DNA from: Panorpa germanica
Taxonomy: Eukaryota > Arthropoda > Insecta > Mecoptera > Panorpidae
Length of the DNA: 64,000 nt
Direction of reading: 5' to 3'
Assembly: GCA_963678705.1 (NCBI GenBank)
Contig: OY783214.1
Coordinates: forward strand, 9,238,001-9,302,000
Positions 50,101 to 59,989 of this stretch are shown here, piece by piece. Under the pieces are notes generated by a model. It made no database searches. It had not been told where the DNA came from and was given only the letters and a program-made list of their open reading frames with translations. Position numbers and translations under genes: made by a program. The first letter of the stretch is position 1; each line of letters begins with the position of its first letter.

Positions 50101-51582
50101 TGAATGCAAGCGATATCTTTATGTTTACTCGCATAAATGCGTTCTGTCAGCCAGCAGTTGTATTCCAGTGTGTATTTGTTCAAAAAGCAACCTTTGTAAA
50201 CACATTTTACAAGATACCGCTGCATACGCTCTCCTTCCGTTTTTCTTCTTCAGTCCAAAGCAAAATTAACTACTTCCCATGCTATTATTAAGTTGACGCT
50301 TACCCTAAGAGAATCTGTAGAAGAATTAATGTCTTCATCAGGGAAAAACTTAGAACCGAAATTATTTTGTGCATTTTTATTATGATTTAAAACAGACTCT
50401 TTGGGGTTTTGTTCCTTTTGTTCTTCATTAAAACAAAACGTTTTTTTTTCGTATATCATAATTAAATACTGGCAAAAACCTTATTAACTGCATGTAATCC
50501 CTTAAAGTGGTGTACGTACCTAGTACAAATGTAGCATTTACGTAATTAATGTAAAACATATTACAAAAAATACATGAATCCCTATAATAATATAGTTAAT
50601 TATAGTTCTATCTTCACTGTTACTTTTTGCAAACACTTTTTGTTACTTCGCACTGCAAAACATTGTTACACAAAAAAAACGATCTTACGTTCTTAGTTAA
50701 TAGAAATTTCAAAAAAAGTTATTTTAGGTTAGGTTAAGGTTAATTTTGGTAATTAACCTTATTTATTATTTTTACCGTTACTCCTTTTTAAACATTAATA
50801 AGATTTTACACAACAATTTTTATAAAGAAATAATCATATTTACTTCTTAATCGATCTAAATAGATTGAAACAATAATAAATATTTAAAAAATATACTAAA
50901 CATGTAAATATATAAACATAGTCATTGGACAAAGGTTGGAGATGTTAACTCAGTAAATTGTGACTGGATAGAACTGAAATCAGTGTGAGAAAAAAATCCA
51001 ACGGTAATTTAGAACAAAATATATAACTTTTGCCCATCGGTTTTGATGGACCTCAAAAATTAGGCCACTTACACACAATCAATATAAACAGAAACAGAAT
51101 TTGAGATTTGAACTCGGAAACTCTGTGTATATATATTTAAGCGATTAATTAAAGAATAGTGTACTCACCGCTTCTAGCTGTGTGATCTCATTCACATTAG
51201 TCTCAAATCCCCATTGTGCAATCACATTATTAGTACACTCCTCTGATGATGTTACATCCACTTGATCCAAAAATCTCCTCGTCGCCAATAATTCCTGCTG
51301 ATAGTATATTCTCTCATTATCTTCATTCCTTCTATCATTGCCATATCCATTTCCGTTTCCATTTCTGTAAGGGGGGTTGTTGTCATAGTTCTCCTGTCTC
51401 CTATCATTGTTATCGTAGGGGTTGTTGTATTTGTCTTCACTGTAACTGTTTGGATATATGTCTGGCACTATTGTTGACGGCCTATAGGGTGGTAGATCCA
51501 ACTGGGGCTCGCACATTGTCGAAATTAATTGGAGACACGTGGATATTATAAATAAATACATGGTATATGGTACACGGTACAA
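38116..51582 (-). CDS. Ance-3: ACE-like M2 metallopeptidase (Ance-3-like), 3' end missing
   Basis: Exons read from high to low: 51582-51169, 46144-45986, 45916-45676, 44759-44470, 43943-43774, 42937-42813, 38536-38293, 38214-38116. All junctions are GT/AG and all phases agree, giving 580 complete residues. After a signal peptide (core [13 protein letters not shown]) comes an Asn/Pro/Tyr-rich stretch to about residue 90, then the M2 peptidase domain. HEMAH (442-446) and Glu470 supply zinc ligands and catalytic Glu443; Lys570, His572 and Tyr579 match ACE substrate-binding residues at exact spacing. The ACE His353 position is Gln412 (CQPSAWDF), next to Pro413, so normal activity is doubtful. Drosophila Ance-3 is, from memory, likewise thought non-catalytic. 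The last exon ends ATAAG|GTAAGTG; about 100 C-terminal residues are not in view. A second possible start is Met8. The symbol is by resemblance, not proof. Confidence 0.85.
39275..40077 (-). pseudogene. hAT transposon remnant in the ACE-like intron 6
   Basis: An 803-base element with ends CAGTGGCGTAG and (reverse) CAGGGGCGTAGCTACC and an 8-base target duplication GCTACATT (39267-39274) / GCTATATT (40078-40085), one mismatch. On the minus strand about 39460-39615 reads [12 protein letters not shown], a stop, then [15 protein letters not shown]. This is the C-terminal dimerisation region of hAT transposases (family pattern S-x-x-R-x-F-S, then R-L-x-x-L-x-L-L-S-I). The stop and frame breaks show it is dead. 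The ends are more diverged than those of a young MITE. Confidence 0.8.
40763..41014. repeat. MITE with AAAGGTGTCGA ends
   Basis: Inverted ends AAAGGTGTCGACAAACATGCTA and (reverse) AAAGGTGTCGATACACATGCTA, a few mismatches over 22 bases. About 252 bases, non-coding, with a GC-rich centre (GGGTCTGATCGGGCCCCCGCG). No target duplication was resolved. Confidence 0.7.
41020..41265 (+). repeat. Dispersed repeat family R1, copy
   Basis: TTTAAGATTTATCTAACATAACATGCGTTATCTGTTACGTAA, ACATACAATGTTTTGTGTACTATTTTTC and TTAAATATTACTAGGTTTTGTTTAA follow the same order as near 16165. It directly adjoins the MITE at 40763. Confidence 0.55.
42240..42735 (+). repeat. Dispersed repeat family R1, interrupted copy
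   Basis: The first half (GTATTTAAGGTTTATCTAACATAACAAAAG, ACAACATTTTGCGACCTACTTTACTGC) and last half (AAATATAACTAGGTTTTGTTTAGACAA, TTACATGTATTTAAGG) are separated by about 250 bases absent from other copies. Confidence 0.5.
43296..43513. repeat. TA-flanked MITE family M1, copy C (best ends)
   Basis: The best-preserved copy, in the ACE-like intron 5. Left end TATAGTCGAAATTACGATAGTTCGGCAGCGA; reverse of right end TATAATTCAAATTACGAGAGTTCGGCAGCGA, matching at most positions. Same core as copies A and B. Confidence 0.8.
44913..45650 (-). pseudogene. Truncated non-LTR retrotransposon (RNase H end) in intron 3
   Basis: The upper part (45645-45379) is a retroelement RNase H domain: ITDSLSVL, then [19 protein letters not shown]. 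The lower part (45390-44913) carries the usual LINE tail motif C-x-C...DHIIFEC. The two parts are in different frames, so there is at least one frameshift, and no reverse transcriptase is present. It is a 5'-truncated dead copy in the same orientation as the host gene. It fills most of the 916-base third intron of the ACE-like gene, with exons 25 bases (45676) and about 155 bases (44759) away. RNase H-bearing LINEs such as the I superfamily are the likely source. Confidence 0.8.
46210..46665. repeat. MITE family M2, copy 1
   Basis: Starts TTAAGTATCATTCCCAC and ends GTGAATGGGAATGAGGCTTTA. The interior matches 52561-53066 closely (AAATTGTTTAGCA-ATG-CAATAC, GATGCATACGCACCAACTAAATTAAC, AAACTTAAATTAAAAC). 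No coding frame. It lies in intron 1 of the ACE-like gene just above exon 2. Confidence 0.75.
47205..47305 (+). repeat. tRNA-derived SINE-like fragment
   Basis: AAGGTGACCGAGGCATC (A-box region) and GAGTTTGATCCCCG (B box) about 50 bases apart, as in a pol III SINE head. No second copy was found to define its length. Confidence 0.4.
48978..49125. repeat. hAT-like small remnant
   Basis: CAGGGCCGCACTTATGAATAAG at the left; reverse of the right end CAGTACCGCATTCACCTTTT. The ends pair partly over the first 15 bases. No coding frame and no clear target duplication. Confidence 0.45.
50308..50459 (-). other. Candidate alternative first exon or short ORF
   Basis: ATG at 50459 opens a hydrophilic frame of about 51 codons ([10 protein letters not shown], then Asn/Lys/Glu-rich) that runs into CTTAGG|GTAAGCG, a good donor at phase 0. 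This is the phase needed to join exon 2 of the ACE-like gene at 46144. It cannot be a constitutive internal exon, because exon 1 joins exon 2 with no gap against ACE. It could be an alternative start giving a form without a signal peptide, part of an unrelated nested gene, or chance. Confidence 0.25.
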
Positions 51583-52555
51583 AAAAACTTTATTTTAATC
51601 TTAAAGCTTACTTAAGAAATTTTGGAACAATATTAAGTACTTTTAAGCTAATATAAACTTTGAATAGGTTTTTGTGTTAACATAAACTTTTGAATTATTT
51701 AATGAAACTCGCTTTAAGTTGCGGCTGTTATGTAATACGACAATAGAGTTTACTTGTTCCAACTCTTTTGTGTTTGAGTGTTTGCTGATAACTGTCCGGT
51801 TTCTGTGTTTACACCGCGATTTAAAAGAAAAATTGTGCGGGTGATTACTTAGTTAGCATAGTACTTGAGGTATGTTAATTTATAGTGCTGTAACTATTAC
51901 ATAAAATAAGAACACATATATATGTATTCAGAGATGTTCAAAAATAGTTTTTAAAAGTATTTAAATACAAAATGATATTGTATGAAATGTATTTTACATT
52001 TTTAAATGTTATTTATGTCATGTATTTAATACTACTAATTGTTCAAACAATTAATCTTTCATTCTTTGTCTATGAAACACAAATTGTTTGTAGGGGAGGC
52101 CTCATTATCATTACACAAAACGAAAAGAGACGTTCTACTGAGGCGGAACTTGGCAAACAAGTGTTATATTTAAAAAATATATTCTATACGACTCTAATAT
52201 AATACATTATCCTCATCATCGCTAATTTCATCATCAACATCATCATCAACTCCAATATTTTTAGTGTTATCTAAAATTGTGACAGACATTGAGTTTATTT
52301 GCAACGGAAACAATAATTAGTTAATTTTGTTCCCAACTTTTTTACCGGATCCTTTTCTATTTATTAATTTGAATGGTATGAACCTTAAAGTGAGACGGTA
52401 TTCTAACGATTTTACATTGAAAAGAATATATTAGATACGTAAATGAAAATTTTAATCCAAAAGTTAACGAGCTTTATCCTTTCTTAATTCTCTGTACTGA
52501 AACAAACATGAATAAAAATAGTAGTGAATACCGATTGAAAACAGAGTGGATGACA
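51583..52555. other. Upstream region of the ACE-like gene
   Basis: AT-rich with no clear TATA/initiator pair. It should hold the minus-strand promoter, but no site could be assigned. The plus-strand open frame 51972-52202 has no recognised features. A (CAT)n-like run lies at 52212-52246. Confidence 0.4.
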
Positions 52556-52560
52556 GAGCC

Positions 52561-53066
52561 TTAAGTATCATTCCCACTTACTGCATTAATTTAATTTTGT
52601 ATTTTGTATTTAATTTAAATTGTTTAGCATATGGCAATACGCGTAGTCATTCACAAAACAAGGTCTCATTTTTTAGAACCTTACAAGGTCATAACGTTTT
52701 AAATTAAAAATATAAATTAAGAAAAACTGTATTATATTATAACCTCCAAAATGTGACAATCTGTCAAAATGCAGTAGGATTTACTTTTAAAAGAAGGTTA
52801 ATGTCAGTTTTTTTTAAATATAGAAGAGAAAACAATTTCTATTACTAATTGTTATTAAAAACAGCAATTTTAATTATTTTACATACAATTTTGTCGAACT
52901 GTCAAAATTTATATTACTAACGATGCATACGCACCAACTAAATTAACTAAACTTAAATTAAAACATAAATGTGAAAAGGAATGCTTAAACGAAAACCTAA
53001 AATCTAGATTACAATGTTAAATACAGTAAATTAAATATCAAAACAGTAAGTGGGAATGAGGCTTTA
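52561..53066. repeat. MITE family M2, copy 2
   Basis: Ends TTAAGTATCATTCCCACTTACTG and (reverse) TTAAAGCCTCATTCCCACTTACTG, matching over 14 or more bases. It is 506 bases and non-coding, in the same orientation as copy 1 and inverted relative to copy 3 (62313). TTAA stands at both outer ends, possibly as target duplication. Confidence 0.8.
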
Positions 53067-53240
53067 ACGTAAAACACTTTATATAAAAATTATGTATAAG
53101 TAGTGATCAATTAGTAAATTAACACTAAATGTTTTTTAAAATATATATTTCGTGGAGTAACGAAATTGTGCCGTCCTTTTCTTTTAGTTATCAATTTTAC
53201 ACAACTAGAATTATGTATTATGTAACAACAGAAAATCATG

Positions 53241-53677
53241 TTCTATATCAGTGCTCCGCAACCTTTTCTCACCTACGACACACCAAAATTTTTCCTAGAA
53301 TTACGCGGCACACCAAAAGTTAAGATATATAGGTATTAAATTGATACAAAATTTTACAAAAATTTATAGTTTTTTATTTAGAAAGTATACATACATAATA
53401 TGTATTACATATAACTATAACATATTTTTTTACGAAATTTTTAAATTTTACCGCAGTTTTGGAACATTTCCAGTGGAGAAATTTTCAAAACTCAGTCAAA
53501 CCAATTAAAAAATAGCTATAAAACCAGTTAAAAATAGAAGCTAACTAAACTAATGTGATACCTGCGCTTGTTTAAATACATTGTAAAATACATTGAATTT
53601 GACCGCGGCACACCTGTATTCAGCTCACGGCACACCAGTGTGCCGCGGCACACCGGTTGCGGAGCACTGTTCTATAT
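53241..53677. mobile_element. hAT-type MITE with intact 8-base duplication
   Basis: The element 53249-53669 (421 bases) starts CAGTGCTCCGCAACC and its reverse end reads the same 15 bases. Exact target duplication TTCTATAT lies on both sides (53241-53248, 53670-53677). GGCACACC words are repeated inside both ends. CAGTG ends plus an 8-base duplication are diagnostic of hAT. There is no transposase; the exact duplication suggests recent insertion. Confidence 0.9.
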
Positions 53678-54764
53678 AAACAGACCTATTTTAAAATTCA
53701 TCCAAACTATCTTGCTGTAAATTTACTAGATAAACATACATCTGACTTTGAAAGCCTAAAAAGACAAACTGTGTTGTGGTAGACGTTTTTAATTTTTCAT
53801 TCTTAGATATAGCAGTCACTGGACGACTATTTCTTATCTTGGTTAATTTCATTTTTAGCATAGGTACCTATTGTAACAGATTGTAACGTGGCATATTATT
53901 ACAAAATAAAAAAAATATATTAAAAATATATATATTTTTACATAGAAATTTCTTTGTACTACTTTGTTACATTTACAAGTTATTGACGCCACTAGTCCTA
54001 TTATTTTGGAAACATCATATAATACTTTTTCTTAGATAAATCACATACATTATGTTGTCATATGCCCATGTGGGGAATAAAATAATACACAAGTCCAAGT
54101 CTGCGTGTGACAATCAGTGAGTCTTACATTGTTGAATTGCTGACTTCACCTTGAATCTTAAATATAATGCAACAATTGTTGTCCAGAAGACAGTAGCGTG
54201 TACTATTGTTGTAATTAACATACTATTTTATAATTGTAAATTTGATTAATTTAATATGTATTTTATTAACACTTTTATTTCATATTCAGAAGGCTCAATT
54301 GTTGTTTAAAGTTAATTTGTGGTTCATAAATATGAATTTGTTTTTATATATTGTGAGTAAATATAATATTAAGTTGATAGCGAATGACCTTCCCTTGAAC
54401 AATAAAGATATCCACATTATTTAATTCAGTATAACCTTTTTGACCTAGAAGAGAAATTGGATAAAGATTGCATTATTATACCGCTTTCATGTTGTTCTGA
54501 ACTTCAGAGACAAATTAAAGTTTTTAAATATTTATAATAGAGCTAACCAAAGGAAGGCGCACACTGGAGAAAAGATTGTCTATAGGCAGTCCGAGTATTC
54601 AGTATGACTCGTGAAAATATATAAAATTCGCACATTCGCAACAATGTTTTTGGTTGAAAATCAACTAAAACTAAATTAACTAAATAATTAAATTACATAC
54701 CATTGTGCTTAATTACATACTATCTACCCATTCTCACTCCTTCCAAGAGAAATAAGCAGTCTAC

Positions 54765-54890
54765 CTCCTGGTTTTATCCTGCACAATCGTCTTTTCACTT
54801 TTTACTCTTTTCTCACATGAATACATAATGTGCTCCAGCGTTTCTATCTCTCTCTAGCACACCGTCCACATCCTTTCCTCTCTATATTCC
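54765..54890 (-). pseudogene. Non-LTR retrotransposon C-terminal relic
   Basis: On the minus strand one frame gives KGCGRCARE and the next gives EIETLEHIMYSCEK. Together they are the C-x2-C...ETLEH-x4-C motif that closes many LINE open frames. A one-base shift lies between them and a stop follows. Only this end was recognised. Confidence 0.6.
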
Positions 54891-54899
54891 CAGTATCTG

Positions 54900-56420
54900 T
54901 TCCTTTCTCTTCGTTTCCCAATTTACATCTAGTGATTCTGCTATTTTATTTTATTTATTTTATAATATTTCAATTGCGATAAAAATAAATCAATAAATTA
55001 AATGGGCTTGTGTCTTATGTCTTAATTTCTACAAAAGTGTACTATATATTGATAAAGTGGGTTACTAGAACCTCAAATGTTCAATGTTCCTTATATGTTA
55101 AGAGATATTAACAATTAAAAAAGTCATTTTGTCTCTTTAATTATTAAAGGGATTCAACGTTGTACACATTCCAAGTGCATGTGACATCACAATCCTTGTG
55201 AAAGGTTACCAAACTTACAGCTCATAAATCTCTGCTATATGTATTTATATATCAAAATATCAAATATTATTTACAGCTGTTTCAAGGAACACTCAAATTC
55301 CGACATAATATATGTCTGCCGTAACAGGGTTAAATAAAATAAAAACTTATTATTCTTTGATTTGACTTGATTATTTGACTACCAACAGCTACAGAACATT
55401 ACCTCAGCACTGACCTCCTCAACAAATAACTGACATTAAAATGCATTTCACGTCATAGAAATATGGCCGACCATTTCTAGCGCTAAAACAACAATTCAAA
55501 CTTTTAATTGCTATTTCTCCGTCAATATTTAGATATTTAATAAAACAGACACACCAATACACATTTATTAGCATCATTTTCAGTCAACAATTGAAAAATC
55601 GACCACTAAAAAATGAGGACACAAACCCATTATTCTATCCAAACGCATATTAATCATTTTCTAATCAGTACTGGTATATGTTTAGCTCTTGGATTTTAAA
55701 TGAGTTGGAGTAGATGGCACTTAGAACCACTCAGATGGTCAATGCTATGTTGATCAGCGCTAATAACTGAATTAACTAACTAACTGAATTGTTTGGCAAC
55801 AATTTAAATAATTTGTCCGCTACTGTTATAAATCTTAACATTCTACACCTGACTCCAGCAAACACCATAACAACAAATAATACATATAATTGCCCTTGTT
55901 ATTAATAAAACGTGAATATACTAACCCAGTCTTCGTTTCATTTGTTGTGGTAATTCTATGTTATTACATAAAACTATGAATAATTCTTTTCAAGGTGACT
56001 CATATTGTAATCTTATTTACCTGAAGAAATACATCAAGAATATAAACAAGGTAACTCTTCTTACACAGACAAAGTTACACAGAATAGATTGAAATATGAG
56101 ATTCTGCAACTAAAACTTAGAAGACATACAATTTTACACTGTATATATTGCCCTTATTTGCACTGAACAGAATACTATTTTAAATTTTGTAAAGCTTTAG
56201 ACAAGGCATAGAAATTTTCGCAGCATCTATGAAAGCTATTCACAATTACTTTGGTGCGTTCCATTACTACGTAGTTTGTAGTTAAACTGTAGTATTATCT
56301 TATATTTAGGGCTGTAGGTTGGAATATGTAATTCACCCCATTCTAATATACCCCTGTATGTAATATCATGAAGCCCTTTGAGTAGAAAGATTTTATAATC
56401 AAACGTGACTCTTCAAAAAT
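54900..56420. other. Intergenic DNA between the head-to-head genes
   Basis: AT-rich, with no gene or bounded repeat recognised apart from the hairpin that follows. Confidence 0.4.
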
Positions 56421-56422
56421 GT

Positions 56423-56467
56423 TTTTATTCAAGACGCAAACATTAATGGTTTGCGTCTTGAATAAAA
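56423..56467. repeat. Perfect hairpin, 19-base arms
   Basis: TTTTATTCAAGACGCAAAC, a 7-base loop ATTAATG, and its exact reverse complement. There are no mismatches in 19 base pairs. No surrounding element was identified. Confidence 0.9.
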
Positions 56468-56824
56468 TCTGTTTTAACTATTTTGAAATATTTTTGCCAA
56501 TTAAGTAGTAAATATGTATCTTGTATTAATATTATTTATTATATTATTACTATAATAGTATTAATAATATTTATTCTTTTAATACCATTTTAATTTTTTG
56601 GTTCTATCTTTAAAAGAGTTGTAGCTTTGCTAAGTAGTTCACCATTTGCAGTTCAGTGGTTATGTTTTCAAGAGAAATCTTACTAAATTGTAGAGTGTTA
56701 TAAAGAACAAATAGAACTATTATTAAATATGTCTTTAATAAGTAATTAATATTAAATAAAGTATATTTTTAATTGGTTTGTATCTTAAGTATTTAATTTT
56801 CAAACCTTTCCTTTAGTAGTTAAA

Positions 56825-56897
56825 ATGTTTAATACGCAGGCGCGCTGTAGTCGCCAAATTCTTTTGCCATCATTACTGTAATGGCCGCTCATGCGGT
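56825..56897 (+). promoter_or_regulatory. Candidate promoter / 5' exon of the AGAP-like gene
   Basis: A short CpG-containing patch (ACGCAGGCGCGCTGTAGTCGCC) in AT-rich DNA, about 300 bases before the coding exon. It is followed by ATGGCCGCTCATGCG (56881-56895) and a consensus donor GTAAGT. If spliced to the AG at 57184-57185 it would add MAAHA in frame before MGSRSH. Otherwise the patch is a 5' UTR exon. Confidence 0.4.
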
Positions 56898-57185
56898 AAG
56901 TCGTTGTCGGTGTTTCTTAAAAAAATATATATTTATCTCGTACTATTTGAAATAAATAAAATGTGTTATTCAGTATATTAATTTATAAATATATATACAG
57001 TGATAAATATTAATGTTATTATATAATAATTAAAACAACTTGTTAATGTTGTTTATATACCATGTGCATTGTTTATACCTACAGTTGTAAACAAAAGTTA
57101 TGAAGTGACAAGAAAAGTTTTACATTTAACATAAGTTTTTAATATAATAGTTTTGTGATATGAAAGTGATTTGTTATTGTTTAAG

Positions 57186-57360
57186 ATGGGTTCTAGATCT
57201 CATTTACAGTCCTTTTTAAACAATTCTTTGGCTATACGTCAAGAAATTCAAAGATTTGAAAGTGTTCATCCATCAATTTATGCAATATACGATTTAATCG
57301 AGGTAATTCCAGATGGTGTGGTGGCCCAACAAATTAGAGATCACGTCGTTTGCATTGAAG
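57186..57360 (+). CDS. CenG1A: AGAP / centaurin-gamma ArfGAP, first coding exon (partial)
   Basis: ATGGGTTCTAGATCTC opens 58 codons plus one base, ending GAAG|GTAAAT. The protein begins [14 protein letters not shown]. The stretch [20 protein letters not shown] and later [13 protein letters not shown] is the conserved N-terminus that precedes the Ras-like GTPase domain in AGAP1-3 and Drosophila CenG1A. These are multidomain proteins (GTPase, PH, ArfGAP, ankyrin) acting in endosomal Arf signalling. The GTPase and later domains must lie past the right edge; no further exon was found to 64000, so the first intron exceeds 6.6 kb. The gene is divergent from the ACE-like gene, 5.6 kb apart. The symbol is by family resemblance. 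Confidence 0.82.
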
Positions 57361-58925
57361 GTAAATTAACTGTTTTTTTTACATCTAATATTTGCTGAAA
57401 TACGCTCAGCTATTATTGTAATTCACTCGTTAAATATTATGTTACCTATCACAAACATAAAAATAAATTGTTGCACATATTACACGTTTAATCCATATGT
57501 AAATTACATTTTAAACCATTAAATTTAATATGAAGCCGTTTTTAAATGGGGAAACTGATAAGAAACTTTGTTGGACAACAACGTCTAAATATCAAGTGTA
57601 CGACTATTCGGTTGACATTTAAATATAAAAATAAACAAGTGGTCATTGCACAGTAGTTGTCAAGAGTGTTTTAATTTTGTATTCCTTTTAATTAATGAGA
57701 TGTATCTTATATATCTTAATAAACAATGTATATATTTAAAAATAATGCTTCAGAACAATTTTGTTGATTGTCATAGATCAAAATATATTTGTTTGTGTTC
57801 GAATCTTGTTCTTTTATACAAATACCAAACTTACAGGTCTTCAAGGTTATAATGTAGAACCTGGTTATTTTTTTGTTTGTATTATTTATGTACTCGTAGT
57901 TTGCATTCTTTCACTTCTTTTGAATACCCAATATATATTTGGTTTACGTTGCTTTTGAAATAACGTACATAATTCCATTCATTTATTCTGTGCACAGTAT
58001 TCTTAATTCTAGTAATAATTGCTAGTACACATTTTTGAATTTTATGTATTTAACCTTGAATTATATTTACTGTCTAAATATTCTGTATTGTGTAAACACA
58101 CAACATTTGTTTATTTCTGTATTTATTCAACCATATTTTGTCTGACATAACCTGTTTTTACAATTTACATATATGTACGTTACAGGTTCATTTTTTTGGT
58201 CTGTTAACAATATTGTGCCTTTTTTTTAATTTCCTGAATCTGAACAACATACAACCACTGCTTGTAGTCCCTTCCTTAATAAAGTATATTGTTAAGTTTT
58301 TTACCTGAACGTTCACCCTTATATTTAGAAGTTTCTACTGGGATTATACACAGCCTCTACTTGAAAAGTAAATGTTGAAGTAAGACGCAATATTAAAAAC
58401 TTATATTTCTAAAAGATCCTGTAAAATATAAAGAATCACCTTAACCATTGTGCTATACTTGTGACTAGGAATTTATACTGCCCAGAGATTCACAAAGTTT
58501 TACAAATTCACACATATAGATAGTCAAATGTATGACAGATATAGATATAGATTGTCAATATTTTCTGTGGATCTACATGAAGTTTCTACAACACGTTGAG
58601 TACAATTAGAGACAATTGTATCACAATAGAAGTATTGTCAATAAACACAAAAGTACAATTTTTGATATATAAAATTGTTATCGTACATTTCCCTTATCGT
58701 ATTAAATATCATCATTTAAATATATACGAAAGGGGAATCGTTTTGCTGATTGCTATTAGAAATGAAACTTATCATTAGTTTGGAAGTGGATACGTGCTTG
58801 GTGCTCGCTGCATGTAAAGGGCAAACGTTGCGGTGGAATCTAGTCACTAGTGATAGCGATACACCCCTTGGAAATATAATTTCTGTCTGTCACGTTTATA
58901 AATTAATGATTAAGATATACATGTT
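57361..58925. other. AGAP-like intron 1, first part
   Basis: AT-rich. Open frames at 57646-57958 and 58596-58932 show no family features. A higher-GC patch at 58785-58870 is unexplained. Confidence 0.4.
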
Positions 58926-58928
58926 ATT

Positions 58929-59267
58929 TTAACATGAAGGAATAGGGATGATACATAACTTGTAGGATGATATTAATAAATGTTGGTAGTTCAGAAACTT
59001 CTTGAACTTTCGTACGTGTAATATTGAAATGCATTTATAATTTTTGAGCGGATTGCAAATTCTCGTATACACATAGAACATGAATCTCTCGTTCATTATT
59101 GACAGTCTACAACAAGAGTTATTATTTTGCGGAGGGCAGTTCATATTAGGACATATGTGGCATCTTAGATTTTCCGGTAAATTATCTGTATCAATTTTGA
59201 AGTTAAATGCATGTGTCCTACATTGTTTATGACCATCAACTTCTGCATTAGTTCTAGACTGTTTCAC
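58929..59267 (-). other. Cys-rich open frame, unknown
   Basis: A 112-residue minus-strand frame. Its first half reads like folded protein: KQCRTHAFNF, then LRCHICPNMNCPP and NNNSCCRLS, with Cys spaced C-x2-C-x4-C-x8-C-C. An AG acceptor-like site (CAGTCTAG) lies just before RTNAEV, so this may be an internal or last exon. The second half is low in Cys and may be intron or UTR. There is no signal peptide in this exon. It is nested inside the AGAP-like first intron on the opposite strand. Not recognised; chance or transposon origin is possible. Confidence 0.3.
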
Positions 59268-59422
59268 GAGCAGATATAATATAACAGTATGGTGTGGTAC
59301 AGCTAAGCAGAACTAAGCGATACTGTCTGTACTCAATAAATAGGGTTAGGACTGCTAAAGATTACACTTCCTTTCTAGGTAAACGAATCATGTCTTCGAT
59401 TAAAAATGAGTTTAGTTTATCA

Positions 59423-59492
59423 ACAGAAGTAGTTCAGTTGAAGAACACCCGTGTTCTAAATGGGAGACCTGGGATCGAATCCGGCTTCTAAC
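59423..59492 (+). repeat. tRNA-like sequence (Arg TCT-like), decayed or SINE
   Basis: A cloverleaf can be drawn: acceptor AGAAG/CTTCT, D arm GTTC/GAAC, anticodon stem CCCGT/ATGGG with a 7-base loop GTTCTAA (TCT in the anticodon place), and T-loop-like ATCGAAT with B box GGGATCGAATCC. The T stem has mismatches and the outer acceptor pairs fail. It is a tRNA pseudogene or SINE head rather than a working tRNA. Confidence 0.45.
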
Positions 59493-59561
59493 TAATATTT
59501 TAATACTCATAAATTGGATAACATGATCCGTAACGAGAACAGGAACCTCCCGTATAATACT

Positions 59562-59981
59562 GCCGGTTTCACATTAGAGAGACACTTTAATAAAACACGA
59601 ACAAAAACACCAATGTTTACACCAAAGAGACAGCTCTTAATACATTTTTGTCTTTTGTTGCTGTTTTAGTAAACAAAACTCATTTCCATTTGGAGTCGGT
59701 ACGATCAAAGAAAAACATGTTTATTGTTGTTTTTTAGTCTGCTTGGTTTGAACACGCAGTTTTGTTTTTTGTGAACATTCGCGCTTGTCAGTTGTTGTTT
59801 ATCACGTTTATAATTTTTTATGGGACACACAGAAAAACACTAAAAACAAAACAAGTCTGTTCTGTGTGAACAGTCTGTTTTCAAAAAACAGAACTGTTTT
59901 AAAATATAACAAAACATGATTTTGTTTTGTTTTTTGATAACAAAGCTGTTTGCAAAACTGTCTCACTGGTGTGAAACCGGC
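59562..59981. repeat. MITE with GCCGGTTTCACA ends
   Basis: Inverted ends GCCGGTTTCACATTAGAGAG and (reverse) GCCGGTTTCACACCAGTGAG, 16 of 20 matching. About 420 bases, non-coding, with an interior rich in TGTTTTGTTTT and AAAACA runs. No target duplication was resolved. Confidence 0.72.
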
Positions 59982-59989
59982 TTAACCCT

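Larger units (their letters stand above)
47306..51144. other. Large intron 1 of the ACE-like gene
   Basis: AT-rich. Contains a small hAT-like remnant (48978-49125), an unplaced plus-strand open frame (49647-49841, 64 residues, no family features) and a candidate alternative exon (50308-50459, listed separately). Nothing else was recognised. Confidence 0.45.

Noticed and set aside
50308..50459. This frame as a constitutive internal exon of the ACE-like gene
   Set aside because: Exon 1 joins exon 2 directly in phase 0 with essentially no gap against ACE; an extra 51 residues would break the first helices.
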